Shown one piece after another: positions 18,746 to 28,279 of a stretch of DNA of 64,000 bases; the stretch's first letter is position 1; each line of letters opens with the position of its first letter. The notes under the pieces are model-generated. The model saw nothing but the letters and a program-made list of their open reading frames with translations, was not told where the DNA came from and did not search any database. Made by a program: the position numbers and the translations under genes. Origin of the DNA: Anaerolineae bacterium (GTDB lineage Bacteria; Chloroflexota; Anaerolineae; Anaerolineales; UBA4823); contig QOQU01000004.1 in the NCBI GenBank assembly GCA_003327455.1, forward strand, positions 62,001 to 126,000, written 5' to 3'.

Positions 18746-20620
18746 ATGTCAGAAACATTAAAAGGCTATGCTGGCAAACAGATTCGTGTTGACTTGGATA
18801 CATGGCAGGCGCGTGTTGAGCCAGTCTCTCCAGAGATTTCGCGCAAGTTCCTGGGCGGGGTCGGCTATGCAGCCAAGGTACTCTATGATGAACTGCCGCC
18901 GGGGATAGACTCTCTCGGTCCACAGAACAAAATGATATTAGCAACCGGTCCGCTCAGCTTGAGCCAGATCCCCGGCGGCGGCTCAATTGAGCTGTGTTTC
19001 AAGTCGCCTCTGACGGGTGTGTGGGGCGAATCGCGTGTCGGCGGCGACTTCGGTCCCGAATTGAAGAAAGCCGGCTATGACTATATCATCATCGAGGGCA
19101 AATCTTCGGAACCGGTCATGCTCGTGATTCGCGATCAGCAAATCGAGTTCCATAAAGCTAAGCACATCCTGGGGAAAACAGTCTCAGAGAAGAGCGCCGT
19201 CATTCGTGAGGCATTGGGTGATCAGCGCTTCTGCATCCTGTGCATTGGTCCGGCGGGTGAAAGGTTGGTGAAGGTCGCCTCGGTGATGGCAGATGACCGC
19301 GCTGCAGGTCGTTGTGGCGTCGGCGCAGTCTGGGGCTCTAAGAATCTGATTGCGGTGGCAGTGCGCGGCACCCAACAAATCGCCCCCGCCGATGCAGCGC
19401 AGTTCAAGAAATATTTAAAACAAACTCACGATGAAATCAAAGAAAACCCCATGTTCCAGGGCTTGCAGCAATTCGGAACCATTGGCGATATCCCTAGTAA
19501 CGATGATGGCGGCGATTGGCCCACCAAGAACTGGCAATCCAACTCGTGGGGCAAAGGTCCAGAGTTGTTCGATCACTTCCAGGCGAAAAATTTCCTGCGC
19601 GGCTTTGGTTGTTATAAAGGATGCACCATGGCGTGTGCGCGCGAGGTCCACGTGGAGAACGGACAATTCAAGACACCCAAGCACGGCGGCGCCGAGTATG
19701 AGTCCATTTCCTGCTTCACAGCCTACATTCTAAATGAAAACATGGACGCAGCCGTTCACGCCACCTATTTGTGCAATGAACTGGGGCTTGATACCATCTC
19801 GACTGGTTCGATCATCGCCTTCGCCATGGAATGCTATGAGAAGGGCTTGCTGACGAAAGAGGATTGCCAGGGGCTTGATCTGAGCTGGGGCAATGCGGAG
19901 ATTCTACCCACCATTGTCAGGATGATTGCCTATCGGGAAGGCATCGGTGATCTCCTGGCGGAGGGTGTTAGGAACGCCGCCAAGAAGATCGGGCGCGGGG
20001 CAGACGAATTCGCCATCCATGGTAGAGGTCTGGAAGCGCCAGCACACGACCCGCGCTCCGGCAAAGCCTTAGCCATCACCTATGCCACCTCCAACCGCGG
20101 CATGTGCCACATTCACCCGTTGGAGGGCATGGCATGGGATCGTGGCAAACTGGACTGGGGCTTACAGAAATACGGCTTGCCCGACCCGAACACCGTGGAT
20201 CGTTGGGATGAAGCCGGCAAGGGCAGTGCTGTCAGCCTGCTGCAAGATGGGCTGGTCTTACCAGATGTGCTCGGCACCTGTAAGTTCTACATGTATGGAG
20301 GTGTGACGGTTGACCACTGGGCAGAGATGTTGACTCATCTCACTGGCTGGCAAATAGATGGCGCTGAGTTGCTCAAAATTGGCGAGCGGGTGATCAATAT
20401 CCAGCGTCTTTTCAACGGGCGCGAGGGCATCACCGCCAAAGATGATATGCTCCCGGCGCGCATGTTGGAGGTGCCTGCCTTTGGCAAATACAGCAGCGAG
20501 CCAGCGTGCGTCTTCCACGAGTTCAACGCTGTGATGCAGGAATATTACCAAACCCGCGGTTGGGACCCCCTGACTGGCATGCCTACGCCTCAGAAGCGCG
20601 CCGAGTTGGGCTTGGAGTGA
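18746..20620 (+). CDS. aor: Aldehyde:ferredoxin oxidoreductase (tungsten enzyme)
   Basis: A 624-residue AOR-family enzyme that oxidises an aldehyde to a carboxylate with ferredoxin as acceptor, using a bis-pterin W cofactor and one 4Fe-4S cluster. The N-terminal domain (about 1-210) has the family starts KGYAGKQIRVDL, FLGGVGYAAKVLYDELP and GSIELCFKSPLTGVWGESRVGGDFG, given here in short parts. The cluster ligands appear as Cys289, Cys293 and Cys297, with a distal Cys512 (GTCKFYMYG). Spacing of the first pair is x3 rather than the x2 usually cited. It has a strong RBS (AGGAGG). The context suggests it oxidises the semialdehyde made by the upstream lyase, in place of an NAD-dependent dehydrogenase. 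Confidence 0.9.
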   Translation: MSETLKGYAGKQIRVDLDTWQARVEPVSPEISRKFLGGVGYAAKVLYDELPPGIDSLGPQNKMILATGPLSLSQIPGGGSIELCFKSPLTGVWGESRVGGDFGPELKKAGYDYIIIEGKSSEPVMLVIRDQQIEFHKAKHILGKTVSEKSAVIREALGDQRFCILCIGPAGERLVKVASVMADDRAAGRCGVGAVWGSKNLIAVAVRGTQQIAPADAAQFKKYLKQTHDEIKENPMFQGLQQFGTIGDIPSNDDGGDWPTKNWQSNSWGKGPELFDHFQAKNFLRGFGCYKGCTMACAREVHVENGQFKTPKHGGAEYESISCFTAYILNENMDAAVHATYLCNELGLDTISTGSIIAFAMECYEKGLLTKEDCQGLDLSWGNAEILPTIVRMIAYREGIGDLLAEGVRNAAKKIGRGADEFAIHGRGLEAPAHDPRSGKALAITYATSNRGMCHIHPLEGMAWDRGKLDWGLQKYGLPDPNTVDRWDEAGKGSAVSLLQDGLVLPDVLGTCKFYMYGGVTVDHWAEMLTHLTGWQIDGAELLKIGERVINIQRLFNGREGITAKDDMLPARMLEVPAFGKYSSEPACVFHEFNAVMQEYYQTRGWDPLTGMPTPQKRAELGLE

Positions 20621-20650
20621 GCCTCCCTCCAAAGGAAATGGTATATACTG

Positions 20651-21418
20651 ATGAACCGATTCGAAGGCAAGGTCGCCCTTATCACTGGCGGAAACTCCGG
20701 CATCGGGTTGGCAGCTGCTCGATTGTTTCTCGAAGAGGGCGCCAAGGTCGTGCTCGCTGCTCGCAATGAACCACGCGGACGGGAGGCTCTGCAGACACTT
20801 TCGTTTGCTGCCGATCGGGTAATCTTCATCCCTTGCAATGTATGCATTTGGGAGGATTGCCTGCTAGTGGTCGAACAAACCATTCGAGTCTTCGGTAGCC
20901 TGGATGTGCTGTTCAACAATGCCGGGGTGGTGTATATTGATCGTACGGTAGTGAACACTTCGGAAGAAATTTGGGACGAAACCATTGATGTGAATTTGAA
21001 AGGCACTTACCTGATGTCACGAGCAGCGATACCTGTCATGATACAGGGCGGAGGCGGCGTCATCATCAACAACGCGTCGGTGTTTGGTTTGGTGGGTGGC
21101 ATGGGCGTAGCGGCCTATTGCGCTGCCAAAGGCGGGGTTGTCTTGCTTACCAAAGCCATGGCTCTCGACCATGCCGCCCAGAACATCCGCGTCAACTGCA
21201 TTTGCCCCGGCAGTGTGGATACGCCCATGCTGCAAGGCGAGATGGAAGAATTGGGAGGCATTGAAAAGATGAGACCCCTTTTCGCAGCACGCCACCCGAT
21301 GAACCGCATTGCCTCTGCCGAGGAGGTGGCTCAAACCGTCCTGTTCCTGGCCTCCGATGAAGCCTCGTTTGTCACCGGCGCCGCCCTGCCTGTAGATGGC
21401 GGTCGCACGGCGTGGTGA
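20651..21418 (+). CDS. Short-chain dehydrogenase/reductase (classical SDR)
   Basis: A 255-residue NAD(P)-dependent SDR. It shows TGGNSGIG (residues 13-20), NNAG (about 91), the Ser in NNASVFG, catalytic Tyr156 and Lys160 in AYCAAKGG, and the C-terminal PVDGGRTAW typical of classical SDRs. The substrate is not evident; a hydroxy/keto step on a proline-ring or open-chain intermediate, or reduction of the semialdehyde, would fit. It lies in the catabolic operon, 30 bases after aor. Confidence 0.85.
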   Translation: MNRFEGKVALITGGNSGIGLAAARLFLEEGAKVVLAARNEPRGREALQTLSFAADRVIFIPCNVCIWEDCLLVVEQTIRVFGSLDVLFNNAGVVYIDRTVVNTSEEIWDETIDVNLKGTYLMSRAAIPVMIQGGGGVIINNASVFGLVGGMGVAAYCAAKGGVVLLTKAMALDHAAQNIRVNCICPGSVDTPMLQGEMEELGGIEKMRPLFAARHPMNRIASAEEVAQTVLFLASDEASFVTGAALPVDGGRTAW

Positions 21419-21427
21419 ACGGTGGTA

Positions 21428-22453
21428 ATGACTCTGTTTCCTTTTAAACCTCGAGAGAGGTTCTCAGCGCGCATCCAGATTGTGCTCCAGGAGGGCAAAA
21501 AAGTGTTGCTCAATGCTGTTCATGCCAGCCTGGAGCTCTACAAAATCATGATTCCCCTGCTGGTTTTAACGCGCATCCTGGAACAGACCGGGGTCATCGT
21601 GTTGCTGGGCAACCTGCTGGAGCCGCTGATGAGCATCGTCGGATTACCCGGCAGGATGGGCTTGGTTTGGGCGACCTCTCTGGTAGTCGGCACTTATGGC
21701 GCGCTGTTGGTTTTTGTCACCTTACTTGCTTCTACACCGCTCACTGTTGCCCAGGCAACCATCTTGCTAACCATGTGCCTTATCGCCCATAGCCTGCCGA
21801 TTGAGACGATGATCGCTCGCAGAGCAGGCTTGCGCATTGGTTTTCAAATTTTACTGAGGATGGGCGCAAGTATTTTTTACGGATGGATTCTTCACCATAT
21901 TTATAGAGCAGGCACTTTCCTGCAGACCCCTGCCAGGGTTCTGGTGCCTGTCTCCATGCCCGATTCATCCCTTTGGGGCTGGATCGAAGGGCAATTCCAA
22001 AATCTGCTCTCGCTTTTTCTTATCATTCTGGGGGTGATGGCTTTGTTGCGGCTGCTGGAGGCATTCGGTATTGTCGCTTTATTGAACAAGGTTTTAAGTC
22101 CCGTGTTGCGTCTGATGGGAATTGGGGAGCATGCCATTCCCATCACGATGGTGGGGTTTCTGTTGGGATTGTCCTACGGAGGCGGTCTGATTATTCAAGA
22201 GATGAAATCCAGTAATATCCCTCCGCGAGAGATGTTCTTTTCATTGGCATTTATGAGCATTCTACACAGTATCATCGAGGATACGGTGACTATGGTTGTG
22301 TTTGGAGCCCATCTCTCTGGTTTGTTCTGGGGGAGGTTGGCTTTCACTTTCCTGGTCATTTGGGTCTTGGTGAAACTTACCCACCCGCTTTCGGATGTGG
22401 CATTTGATCGCTACTTTTTCACACCTGTGCGCCAAATTTTCAAGGAGAGTTGA
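21428..22453 (+). CDS. Nucleoside-recognition (Gate) domain membrane protein, SpmA/SpmB-like
   Basis: A 341-residue membrane protein with about eight to nine helices arranged as two related halves (about 20-150 and 190-320), each opening with a Gate-like stretch such as LYKIMIPLLVLTRILEQ. It resembles the two-part SpmA/SpmB-type proteins and Gate-domain transporters whose substrates are poorly known. ATG 21428 is preferred over GTG 21422. The location between SDR and ferredoxin genes suggests transport of a pathway substrate or product, which is inference. Confidence 0.7.
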   Translation: MTLFPFKPRERFSARIQIVLQEGKKVLLNAVHASLELYKIMIPLLVLTRILEQTGVIVLLGNLLEPLMSIVGLPGRMGLVWATSLVVGTYGALLVFVTLLASTPLTVAQATILLTMCLIAHSLPIETMIARRAGLRIGFQILLRMGASIFYGWILHHIYRAGTFLQTPARVLVPVSMPDSSLWGWIEGQFQNLLSLFLIILGVMALLRLLEAFGIVALLNKVLSPVLRLMGIGEHAIPITMVGFLLGLSYGGGLIIQEMKSSNIPPREMFFSLAFMSILHSIIEDTVTMVVFGAHLSGLFWGRLAFTFLVIWVLVKLTHPLSDVAFDRYFFTPVRQIFKES

Positions 22454-22455
22454 TT

Positions 22456-22746
22456 ATGCTGCGTTTTCGTGAGTCATCTTCAGGCAAAGAAGCCACATCT
22501 ATTCACTTCACGGTGGATGGACAGACCTACCTGGCGTATGCCGGGGATACGATTGCCAGTGCGTTGTATGCTGCCGGCAAGCGCGCCTGGCGCCATTCCC
22601 ATGCCGGCGACCCGCGTGGCTTGCTGTGTGGTATCGGTCATTGCTTCGACTGCCTGGTGACCGTAAATGGCGTGCCCAATGTGCGCGCTTGCCAGACGGT
22701 CGTCGAGCCAGGCATGGTGGTGACTACAAATTTAAGGGAAGAGTGA
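22456..22746 (+). CDS. 2Fe-2S ferredoxin-like gamma subunit of the amino-acid dehydrogenase
   Basis: A 96-residue protein with a single 2Fe-2S ferredoxin fold. Ligands are in LLCGIGHCFDCLVTVNG (Cys-x4-Cys-x2-Cys) and a distal VRACQT. This pattern matches the small subunits of sarcosine oxidase-like/HcnA-type and D-hydroxyproline dehydrogenase complexes (the GIGxCxxCLVTVxG signature). ATG 22456 follows AAGGAGAG; the upstream TTG 22450 overlaps the previous stop. It is followed three bases later by the FAD subunit with which it would form a complex. Confidence 0.88.
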   Translation: MLRFRESSSGKEATSIHFTVDGQTYLAYAGDTIASALYAAGKRAWRHSHAGDPRGLLCGIGHCFDCLVTVNGVPNVRACQTVVEPGMVVTTNLREE

Positions 22747-22749
22747 CTT

Positions 22750-24141
22750 ATGGACGAGAAGATTGATGTCGTGGTGGTTGGTGGTGGCCCAGCCGGGCTG
22801 AATGCAGCCTTATCCGCCGCTCAGATGGGTGCTGAGGTGCTGTTGTTGGATGCCTATCCTGCGCCTGGCGGTCAATATTATCGGCAGCCCCCTCAACATC
22901 TGGCGGATCATCCCACGCCTCACCAGCGCCAAGGACGGCAATTGTGGCAGGAAGCTTTAGCATCTGGGGTGAAGATTCGCTCCAATGTCACCGTCTGGTA
23001 TGGGGATGCAGAGAAAACGCTCATCTACCATAGTAATCAGGGCAGTATAGCTTTGCATGCAAAAGCAATTATCCTGGCGTGTGGCACTTTCGAGCGTCCG
23101 GTTGCTTTCCCCGGCTGGACGTTGCCAGGCGTCTTGATGACTGGCGGTGCCCAGACTCTGCTATACCACGGGGTCTTGCCGGGCCGACGCGTCCTGCTGA
23201 GCGGTAGTGGACCACTGCAATTGGTAGTTGCCAAGAAACTGCTGGAAGCCGGCGCCGAGGTGGTGGCAGTACTTGAAGGCTCTTCCCGTTTATTGCGGCG
23301 CGGCATGCGTCACTTCGCAGGTGTTTGGGGACAGTGGGAACGTCTTGGTGAGGGTTTGAGCAGTTTAGCAACCCTGATGGGCAGGAGAGTTCCCTACCGC
23401 TTCGGTTGGGGCATCGTCGCTGCTCATGGCGAACAGCAAGTCGAGCGGGCGACAATTGCCCGCTACGATGAACATTGGCGCCCTATCCCAGGGAGCGAAG
23501 AGCAAGTGGCTTGCGATACAATTTGCATCGGTTTTGGTTTTGTCCCCTTTACCACCTTGGGAAAATTGATGGGGGTCAAGCACATCTGGAGCGGCGATTG
23601 GAACATGGAAATCCCCGAGCGCGATGAGACGATGCAGACCAATGTGTCTGGAGTGTTCGCCGTTGGCGATGGGGCCGGACTGGGTGGTGCACGTTTATCC
23701 ATCCTGGAAGGGCAAATCGCCGGCATTGCTGCCGCCCATCAAATCGGCTATGGAGGCACGCGAGCTGTGGCGGCTCTACAGAAACTTGCTCCGAAGGTCC
23801 GGCGCGAACGCGCCTTCCAAAAGATGTATACCGACCTGTTCGCGCCTGGTAAAGGTCTTTTTGAACTGGCGAAAGAAGACACCGTGATTTGCCGCTGTGA
23901 AGGGATTACCTTGGAGCAAATTCGTCGTGCTCGGGCGATGGGTGCAAGTTCTATCTCGGAGGTCAAAGCCATCACGCGCGCTGGGATGGGCGAGTGTCAG
24001 GGACGGATGTGCGGTTTACATATCAACCACATCCTTGCTCAGTGGACAAACAAAACACCTGCAGAGGTTGGCTTGAATCCAGCCCGCCCTCCCGTTTTCC
24101 CTCTCCCCATCCAGGCATTGCTCCTTGAGCAAGAATCATAG
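22750..24141 (+). CDS. FAD/NAD(P)-binding alpha subunit with C-terminal BFD-like 2Fe-2S domain
   Basis: A 463-residue pyridine-nucleotide-disulfide-oxidoreductase-type flavoprotein. It has FAD motif VVVGGGPAGLNAAL (residues about 7-20), a second Rossmann motif LLSGSGPLQL (about 155), and the ATG-like GDGAG near 310. The C-terminus (about 375-430) has CRCEG and GECQGRMCG, a BFD-type 2Fe-2S domain (Cys-x-Cys ... Cys-x4-Cys). This architecture is that of HcnB/sarcosine-oxidase-alpha-like subunits of D-hydroxyproline dehydrogenases. With 22456 (gamma) and 16284 (beta) it completes the heterotrimer. It is the last clear gene of the cluster. Confidence 0.88.
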   Translation: MDEKIDVVVVGGGPAGLNAALSAAQMGAEVLLLDAYPAPGGQYYRQPPQHLADHPTPHQRQGRQLWQEALASGVKIRSNVTVWYGDAEKTLIYHSNQGSIALHAKAIILACGTFERPVAFPGWTLPGVLMTGGAQTLLYHGVLPGRRVLLSGSGPLQLVVAKKLLEAGAEVVAVLEGSSRLLRRGMRHFAGVWGQWERLGEGLSSLATLMGRRVPYRFGWGIVAAHGEQQVERATIARYDEHWRPIPGSEEQVACDTICIGFGFVPFTTLGKLMGVKHIWSGDWNMEIPERDETMQTNVSGVFAVGDGAGLGGARLSILEGQIAGIAAAHQIGYGGTRAVAALQKLAPKVRRERAFQKMYTDLFAPGKGLFELAKEDTVICRCEGITLEQIRRARAMGASSISEVKAITRAGMGECQGRMCGLHINHILAQWTNKTPAEVGLNPARPPVFPLPIQALLLEQES

Positions 24142-24626
24142 TGGATATGGATCTTTCTAAACTCGATATTCGAAATACCATATTTCTTCGACCAACGAGT
24201 TGGGGTTGGATGTCTTCCACGGCTGCGTACAGGCTCGGCTACTTGTATTCAAAACGCTAGCTCTGGTTTAGGTAGGCGAAAGAAACAAACGCTCCGCCTG
24301 CAAGCAAGACGTCCAAGGCATCGAAGAGGATATCACGGCGTTATTGAATAATGCGCGTGTAGGACAATCGCATATCAATCCGCCAGCACTTTGAACACAT
24401 GCGCCTCATTCAAAGCAACTTACCGCTTCGGGTTGTTTTCTCCTGTGTGAGTGAGTTCACTGCAGTATGAGCACATCTACATTTTTCAACAGTCGACTTA
24501 CAGTTTTTCTAATAATGCAATTGCTCTGATGTGCGGGTGATTCCAGGCAAACCAGCCACTTACCGCGGTGAGGAGGTGCTCAGAATTTTGCCCCACGACG
24601 GCTGGCGAGCAAGCCGCCATCGCTGA
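24142..24626 (+). other. Intergenic region, 485 bp, no convincing gene
   Basis: Between the end of the catabolic cluster and the convergent 2-oxoacid dehydrogenase operon. A 40-codon open frame begins at GTG 24141, overlapping the previous stop (TAGTG), with an ATG at 24147. It is not recognised and could be the stump of a lost gene. No tRNA and no clear terminator were seen. Confidence 0.5.
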
Positions 24627-25925
24627 TCAGGCAGAAAACTTTTCCAACCCCTCCACCACCTTTGCCAGAAAGGCATCCGCCGCTGCCCCATCCAGAATGC
24701 GGTGGTCGAAGGTAAGGGAGAGATAAACCATCGGGCGAATGGCAAGCGTCTCGTTGCCCCATTCATCTTCGATCACCACTACCCGCTTCTGGATTGCCCC
24801 GACGCCCAGAATGGCACATTGGGGCTGGTTGATGATCGGGGTGGCAAAGAGCGAACCAGCCACGCCGTGATTGGTGATCGTGAACGTGCCGCCCTTGACT
24901 TCGTCTGGCTTCAACTGGCGCGTACGAGCGCGCTGGGCAAGGTCGTTGATCGCCCGCGCCAGGCCGAGCAGGGAGAGACTGTCGGCGTGCCTGATCACTG
25001 GCACAATCAAGCCTTCTTCTCCTAAGGAGGTGGCAATGCCGAGGTTGATCTGCGGATGGATGAGAACCCCTTCGGGGGTAAAGGAGGAATTGACCAGCGG
25101 ATAGGCTTTGAGGGCGGCGATGGTGGTGGCGGCAAAGTAGGCGGTGTAGGTCAGCTTTGCCCCCTGTTGGGCAAAATCGCTCAGATGGGCGCTGCGATGG
25201 GCTACCACACGGCTCAGGTCGGCTTCCATCACGGTCGTCACATGGGCGGAGGTGTGTTTGCTGGCGATCATGTGCTCGGCAATCGCTTTGCGCATGGGCG
25301 TGAAGGGCACCAGGCGTCCGCTCAGCGGTTGGGTTGGTGCCAGCGGCTGGGATGAGGGTTGCTGGAAGATCAACTCGGTGGGGCGGAACAGATCGCCATC
25401 GGCAGGGGTTTCCCAAATCGGTTGAGCTGCCGCCTGGGCAGCCACCTGCCTGTCTCGTTCTTCGAGGTAGGCTAAGAGGTCTTTTTTCGTTATGCGTCCG
25501 CCCTGTCCACTGCCCCTGACCTGCGTCAGATCGATCTGATGCTCTTTCGCCATGCGGGCGACCACGGGGGAGATAAAGCCCAAATCTCTTTCCGCGGCAG
25601 GCACTGCGGCTTGTTCTGTTTGAACGGCGGGTGTTTCGGGCACGGGCTGCTGCGCCGGCGGATGTGCGGCGAGGGGGATTTCCTCGCCGGGTTCGCCAAT
25701 CCAGGCAATTACCGTCCCGGCTTGCACGGTGGTGCCTTCGGGCACAAGAACTTCGAGCAACACACCGCTTGCCGGACTGGGGATTTCGGTATCTACCTTG
25801 TCGGTATTGACTTCCAGGAGCGGCTCCATTTCTTGCACGAGGTCTCCTTTTTGTTTGAGCCATTTGGTGACTGTACCTTCGACGACCGATTCACCCAACT
25901 GGGGCATGAGAACCCGGGTAGCCAT
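24627..25925 (-). CDS. 2-oxoacid dehydrogenase E2 (dihydrolipoamide acyltransferase)
   Basis: A 432-residue E2. The N-terminal lipoyl domain (about 2-76) has the lipoyl Lys43 in NTDKVDTE. A Pro/Ala-rich linker leads to a peripheral subunit-binding domain (about 115-152; SPVVARMAKEHQIDL ... GGRITKKDLLAYL) and a catalytic core (about 205-432). The core carries the chloramphenicol-acetyltransferase-like DHRILDG motif near the C-terminus. It transfers the acyl group from E1 to CoA. An AAGGAGGAAGG site precedes ATG 25925. It follows E1-beta by 17 bases. No E3 gene is in the window. Confidence 0.93.
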   Translation of the reverse strand: MATRVLMPQLGESVVEGTVTKWLKQKGDLVQEMEPLLEVNTDKVDTEIPSPASGVLLEVLVPEGTTVQAGTVIAWIGEPGEEIPLAAHPPAQQPVPETPAVQTEQAAVPAAERDLGFISPVVARMAKEHQIDLTQVRGSGQGGRITKKDLLAYLEERDRQVAAQAAAQPIWETPADGDLFRPTELIFQQPSSQPLAPTQPLSGRLVPFTPMRKAIAEHMIASKHTSAHVTTVMEADLSRVVAHRSAHLSDFAQQGAKLTYTAYFAATTIAALKAYPLVNSSFTPEGVLIHPQINLGIATSLGEEGLIVPVIRHADSLSLLGLARAINDLAQRARTRQLKPDEVKGGTFTITNHGVAGSLFATPIINQPQCAILGVGAIQKRVVVIEDEWGNETLAIRPMVYLSLTFDHRILDGAAADAFLAKVVEGLEKFSA

Positions 25926-25942
25926 TTGTCCTTCCTCCTTGA

Positions 25943-26926
25943 TTAAAATGCAGCCAGTTCACGGATGGCAGCGGCGATCTTTTCGGCGTTGGGCATAAAC
26001 CAATCCTGCATGGGATGGCTGAAGGGCACCGCCGGAACGTCGGGTCCCGCCAGCCGTTTGATGGGGGCATCTAAATCCATAAAAGCCTCTTCGGCAAGGA
26101 GAGCAGCGATCTCTGCCCCATAGCCGCCGGTGCGATTGTCTTCATGCACGATCAGGGCTCGGGCGGTTTTCCTGACCGATTGCAGGATGGTTTCTTTGTC
26201 GATGGGCAATAACGTGCGCAGGTCGATTACTTCGGTTTCAATACCCTCGGCGGCGACCATCTGAGCTGCTTTCAGGGCATAGTAGTGGGTCATCCCATAG
26301 GTGATCAGGGTCAGATCTTGCCCCGGGCGGCTGACCTTTGCCTGACCCAGCGGGACAAGGTATTCGCCAGAGGGAACTTCCCCTTTGATCAGACGATAGC
26401 CTTTTTTGGGCTCCAAATACAACACCGGGTTGGGATCACGCACAGCTGCTTTCAACAGCCCTTTGGCATCGGCCGGGTTGGAGGGGATGACCACTTTCAA
26501 ACCGGGCACGTGGGTAAAAAAGGCCTCCACACTCTGCGAGTGATACAGTCCTCCGCCAATGCCGCCGCCATAGGGGGCACGGATGACCAGCGGCACCGTC
26601 CACTCGCCATTGGAGCGATAGCACATCTTGGCTGCTTCATTGACAATCTGATTAAAGGCGGGATGGATGAAGTCGGCAAACTGGATCTCACAAATCGGGC
26701 GCATCCCATAGAGGGCAGCCCCGATGCCTACCCCAACAATGGATAACTCTGCTAAGGGCGAATCAATCACCCGGTTAGGTCCATATTTCTCATAAAGCCC
26801 CTGCGTGGCGCGAAAGACGCCGCCCCGTTTGCCGACATCTTCGCCCACGATGAAAACGCGCTCATCGCGGGCTAATTCTTCGTCCATTGCCTGCCGGATA
26901 GCTTCGATCAGGGTGATCTCAGACAT
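25943..26926 (-). CDS. 2-oxoacid dehydrogenase E1 component, beta subunit
   Basis: A 327-residue transketolase-like pyrimidine-binding subunit. It has FIVGEDVGKRGGVFRATQGL (about 24-43), the SPLAELSIVGVGIGAA segment, and the C-terminal transketolase domain with LITYGM and VIDLRTLLPID. The start at 26926 overlaps the end of E1-alpha by eight bases; the longer open frame upstream is a shadow of E1-alpha. With E1-alpha it forms the thiamine-diphosphate heterotetramer that decarboxylates 2-oxoacids. The pairing resembles branched-chain enzymes. Confidence 0.93.
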   Translation of the reverse strand: MSEITLIEAIRQAMDEELARDERVFIVGEDVGKRGGVFRATQGLYEKYGPNRVIDSPLAELSIVGVGIGAALYGMRPICEIQFADFIHPAFNQIVNEAAKMCYRSNGEWTVPLVIRAPYGGGIGGGLYHSQSVEAFFTHVPGLKVVIPSNPADAKGLLKAAVRDPNPVLYLEPKKGYRLIKGEVPSGEYLVPLGQAKVSRPGQDLTLITYGMTHYYALKAAQMVAAEGIETEVIDLRTLLPIDKETILQSVRKTARALIVHEDNRTGGYGAEIAALLAEEAFMDLDAPIKRLAGPDVPAVPFSHPMQDWFMPNAEKIAAAIRELAAF

Positions 26927-27908
26927 GGTGCACCTCTTCCGCATAGACCGGGTGGGCAGCTTCTTCAGGGTCGGGGTAAGGGGCGCTTTCCCCAAAGCGC
27001 ACGGCATCTTCCACCATCTCTCTGGCGCGCTGCTCGAACTCTTCGATCTTTTGGGGAGTGAGGAGACCCTGTTTTTCCAAATGCTGGCGAGCGATGAGGA
27101 GCGGATCGCGCTGTTTAAATTGCTCGACCTCTGCGCGTGGGCGGTAGGAGCGGTCATCATCATCGGAGGAATGCGGCGTGATGCGGTACACTTTGGCTTC
27201 GACCAGGGTGGGGCCTTCCCCCCGCCGAGCCCGCTCTACGGCTTCCTTCATAACCTGGTACATGGCGAGGAAATCCATCCCATCTGCCGAGATCCCCGGC
27301 AGGCCCAAACCCAGCGCCTTGTCAGCGACATTTGCCACCGCCATTTGTTGTTCCTGGCGCACCGAGATGGCATAGAGGTTGTTGACCACGATAAAGACAA
27401 CCGGCAGCTTATGCACCGCTGCCCAGTTCACCCCCTCATACCATTCACCCTGCGAGGTGGAGCCTTCGCCAACGGTGGTGATCACCACTTTATCCTCGCC
27501 GCGTAACTTGATCGCCAACCCAATGCCGGCTGCATGGGAGGTCTGCGTGGCAACCGGCGCTGAATGGCTGATCACATTGGCGCGCTTCAGGCTCCAGTGA
27601 CTGGGCATCTGCCGCCCGCCGGAGCTGGGATCACCCTTCTTGCCCATCAGGCTGAGCATAAACTCGCGTGGGGTATAGCCCAATGCCAGCATGAGGGTCA
27701 GGTCGCGGTAATAGGGGGCAATCCAGTCATAGCCACGGCGGATGGCATAGGCGGCGGCAATTTGAGCGCCTTCGTGTCCGATGGCTGAGATGTGAAAAGC
27801 GATCTTACCCTGGCGATGTAAAGCCCAGGCTCGCTCATCCAGGCGGCGCGAGAGCAACATGAACCAATACATTTCCATCAGAGTCTCTTCTGGAAGCGTT
27901 ACATTCAT
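26919..27908 (-). CDS. 2-oxoacid dehydrogenase E1 component, alpha subunit (branched-chain type)
   Basis: A 329-residue thiamine-diphosphate-binding subunit. The TPP motif begins with GEGSTSQGEWYEGVNWAA and ends with the NN pair in VVNNLYAIS (about residues 145-178). The loop ITPHSSDDDDRSYR (about 245-260) is the counterpart of the HSTSDDxxxYR loop of branched-chain 2-oxoacid dehydrogenases, favouring substrates from Val/Leu/Ile. ATG 27908 follows GGAGGAGGA on the minus strand; TTG 27926 is an alternative. It is the first gene of the E1a-E1b-E2 operon. Confidence 0.92.
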   Translation of the reverse strand: MNVTLPEETLMEMYWFMLLSRRLDERAWALHRQGKIAFHISAIGHEGAQIAAAYAIRRGYDWIAPYYRDLTLMLALGYTPREFMLSLMGKKGDPSSGGRQMPSHWSLKRANVISHSAPVATQTSHAAGIGLAIKLRGEDKVVITTVGEGSTSQGEWYEGVNWAAVHKLPVVFIVVNNLYAISVRQEQQMAVANVADKALGLGLPGISADGMDFLAMYQVMKEAVERARRGEGPTLVEAKVYRITPHSSDDDDRSYRPRAEVEQFKQRDPLLIARQHLEKQGLLTPQKIEEFEQRAREMVEDAVRFGESAPYPDPEEAAHPVYAEEVHHV

Positions 27909-28279
27909 CGTCCTCCTCCGTTCCAAACATCCCCATATAGCTTATTTTTACCACCAATATCCAATTTAGGGAAGAAAGAAGGTAAAAAACTTAGCACTTC
28001 TTAAAAAACTCAGCTTCGAATAAACCAGGGATAGAATCTGGATGTACGTCTCGCGTTGGTGAGACGCTTGCGCCTCCCGCCTGATGCATACTTCCCTTTA
28101 ATCCCCGGCAATACCTTTACCAGACTCGGCACGTTTTCTTTATCATCCCGATGCAGGGAGGCGAGCGCTCAATTTACTGACCGAAGTTGAGTCTCAGCCT
28201 CTGGAAAGAGCGATCCCCACCCTTCTGTTTTCCAGAGAGAACACAAAGTGGATTATAATTACCCCAGGAGGATTTGAAG
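27909..28279. other. Divergent intergenic region, 371 bp
   Basis: Separates the minus-strand E1/E2 operon from the plus-strand thioesterase/hydroxylase operon, so it must hold both promoters. A TATAAT lies at 28254-28259 on the plus strand, 20 bases before the ATG, with no clear -35 partner. No ORF or RNA gene is recognised. Confidence 0.5.

Noticed and set aside
24763-25863. A 366-codon minus-strand ORF over the E2 gene
   Set aside because: It is a frame-shadow of the E2 coding sequence, rich in Arg/His/Pro, with no motifs.
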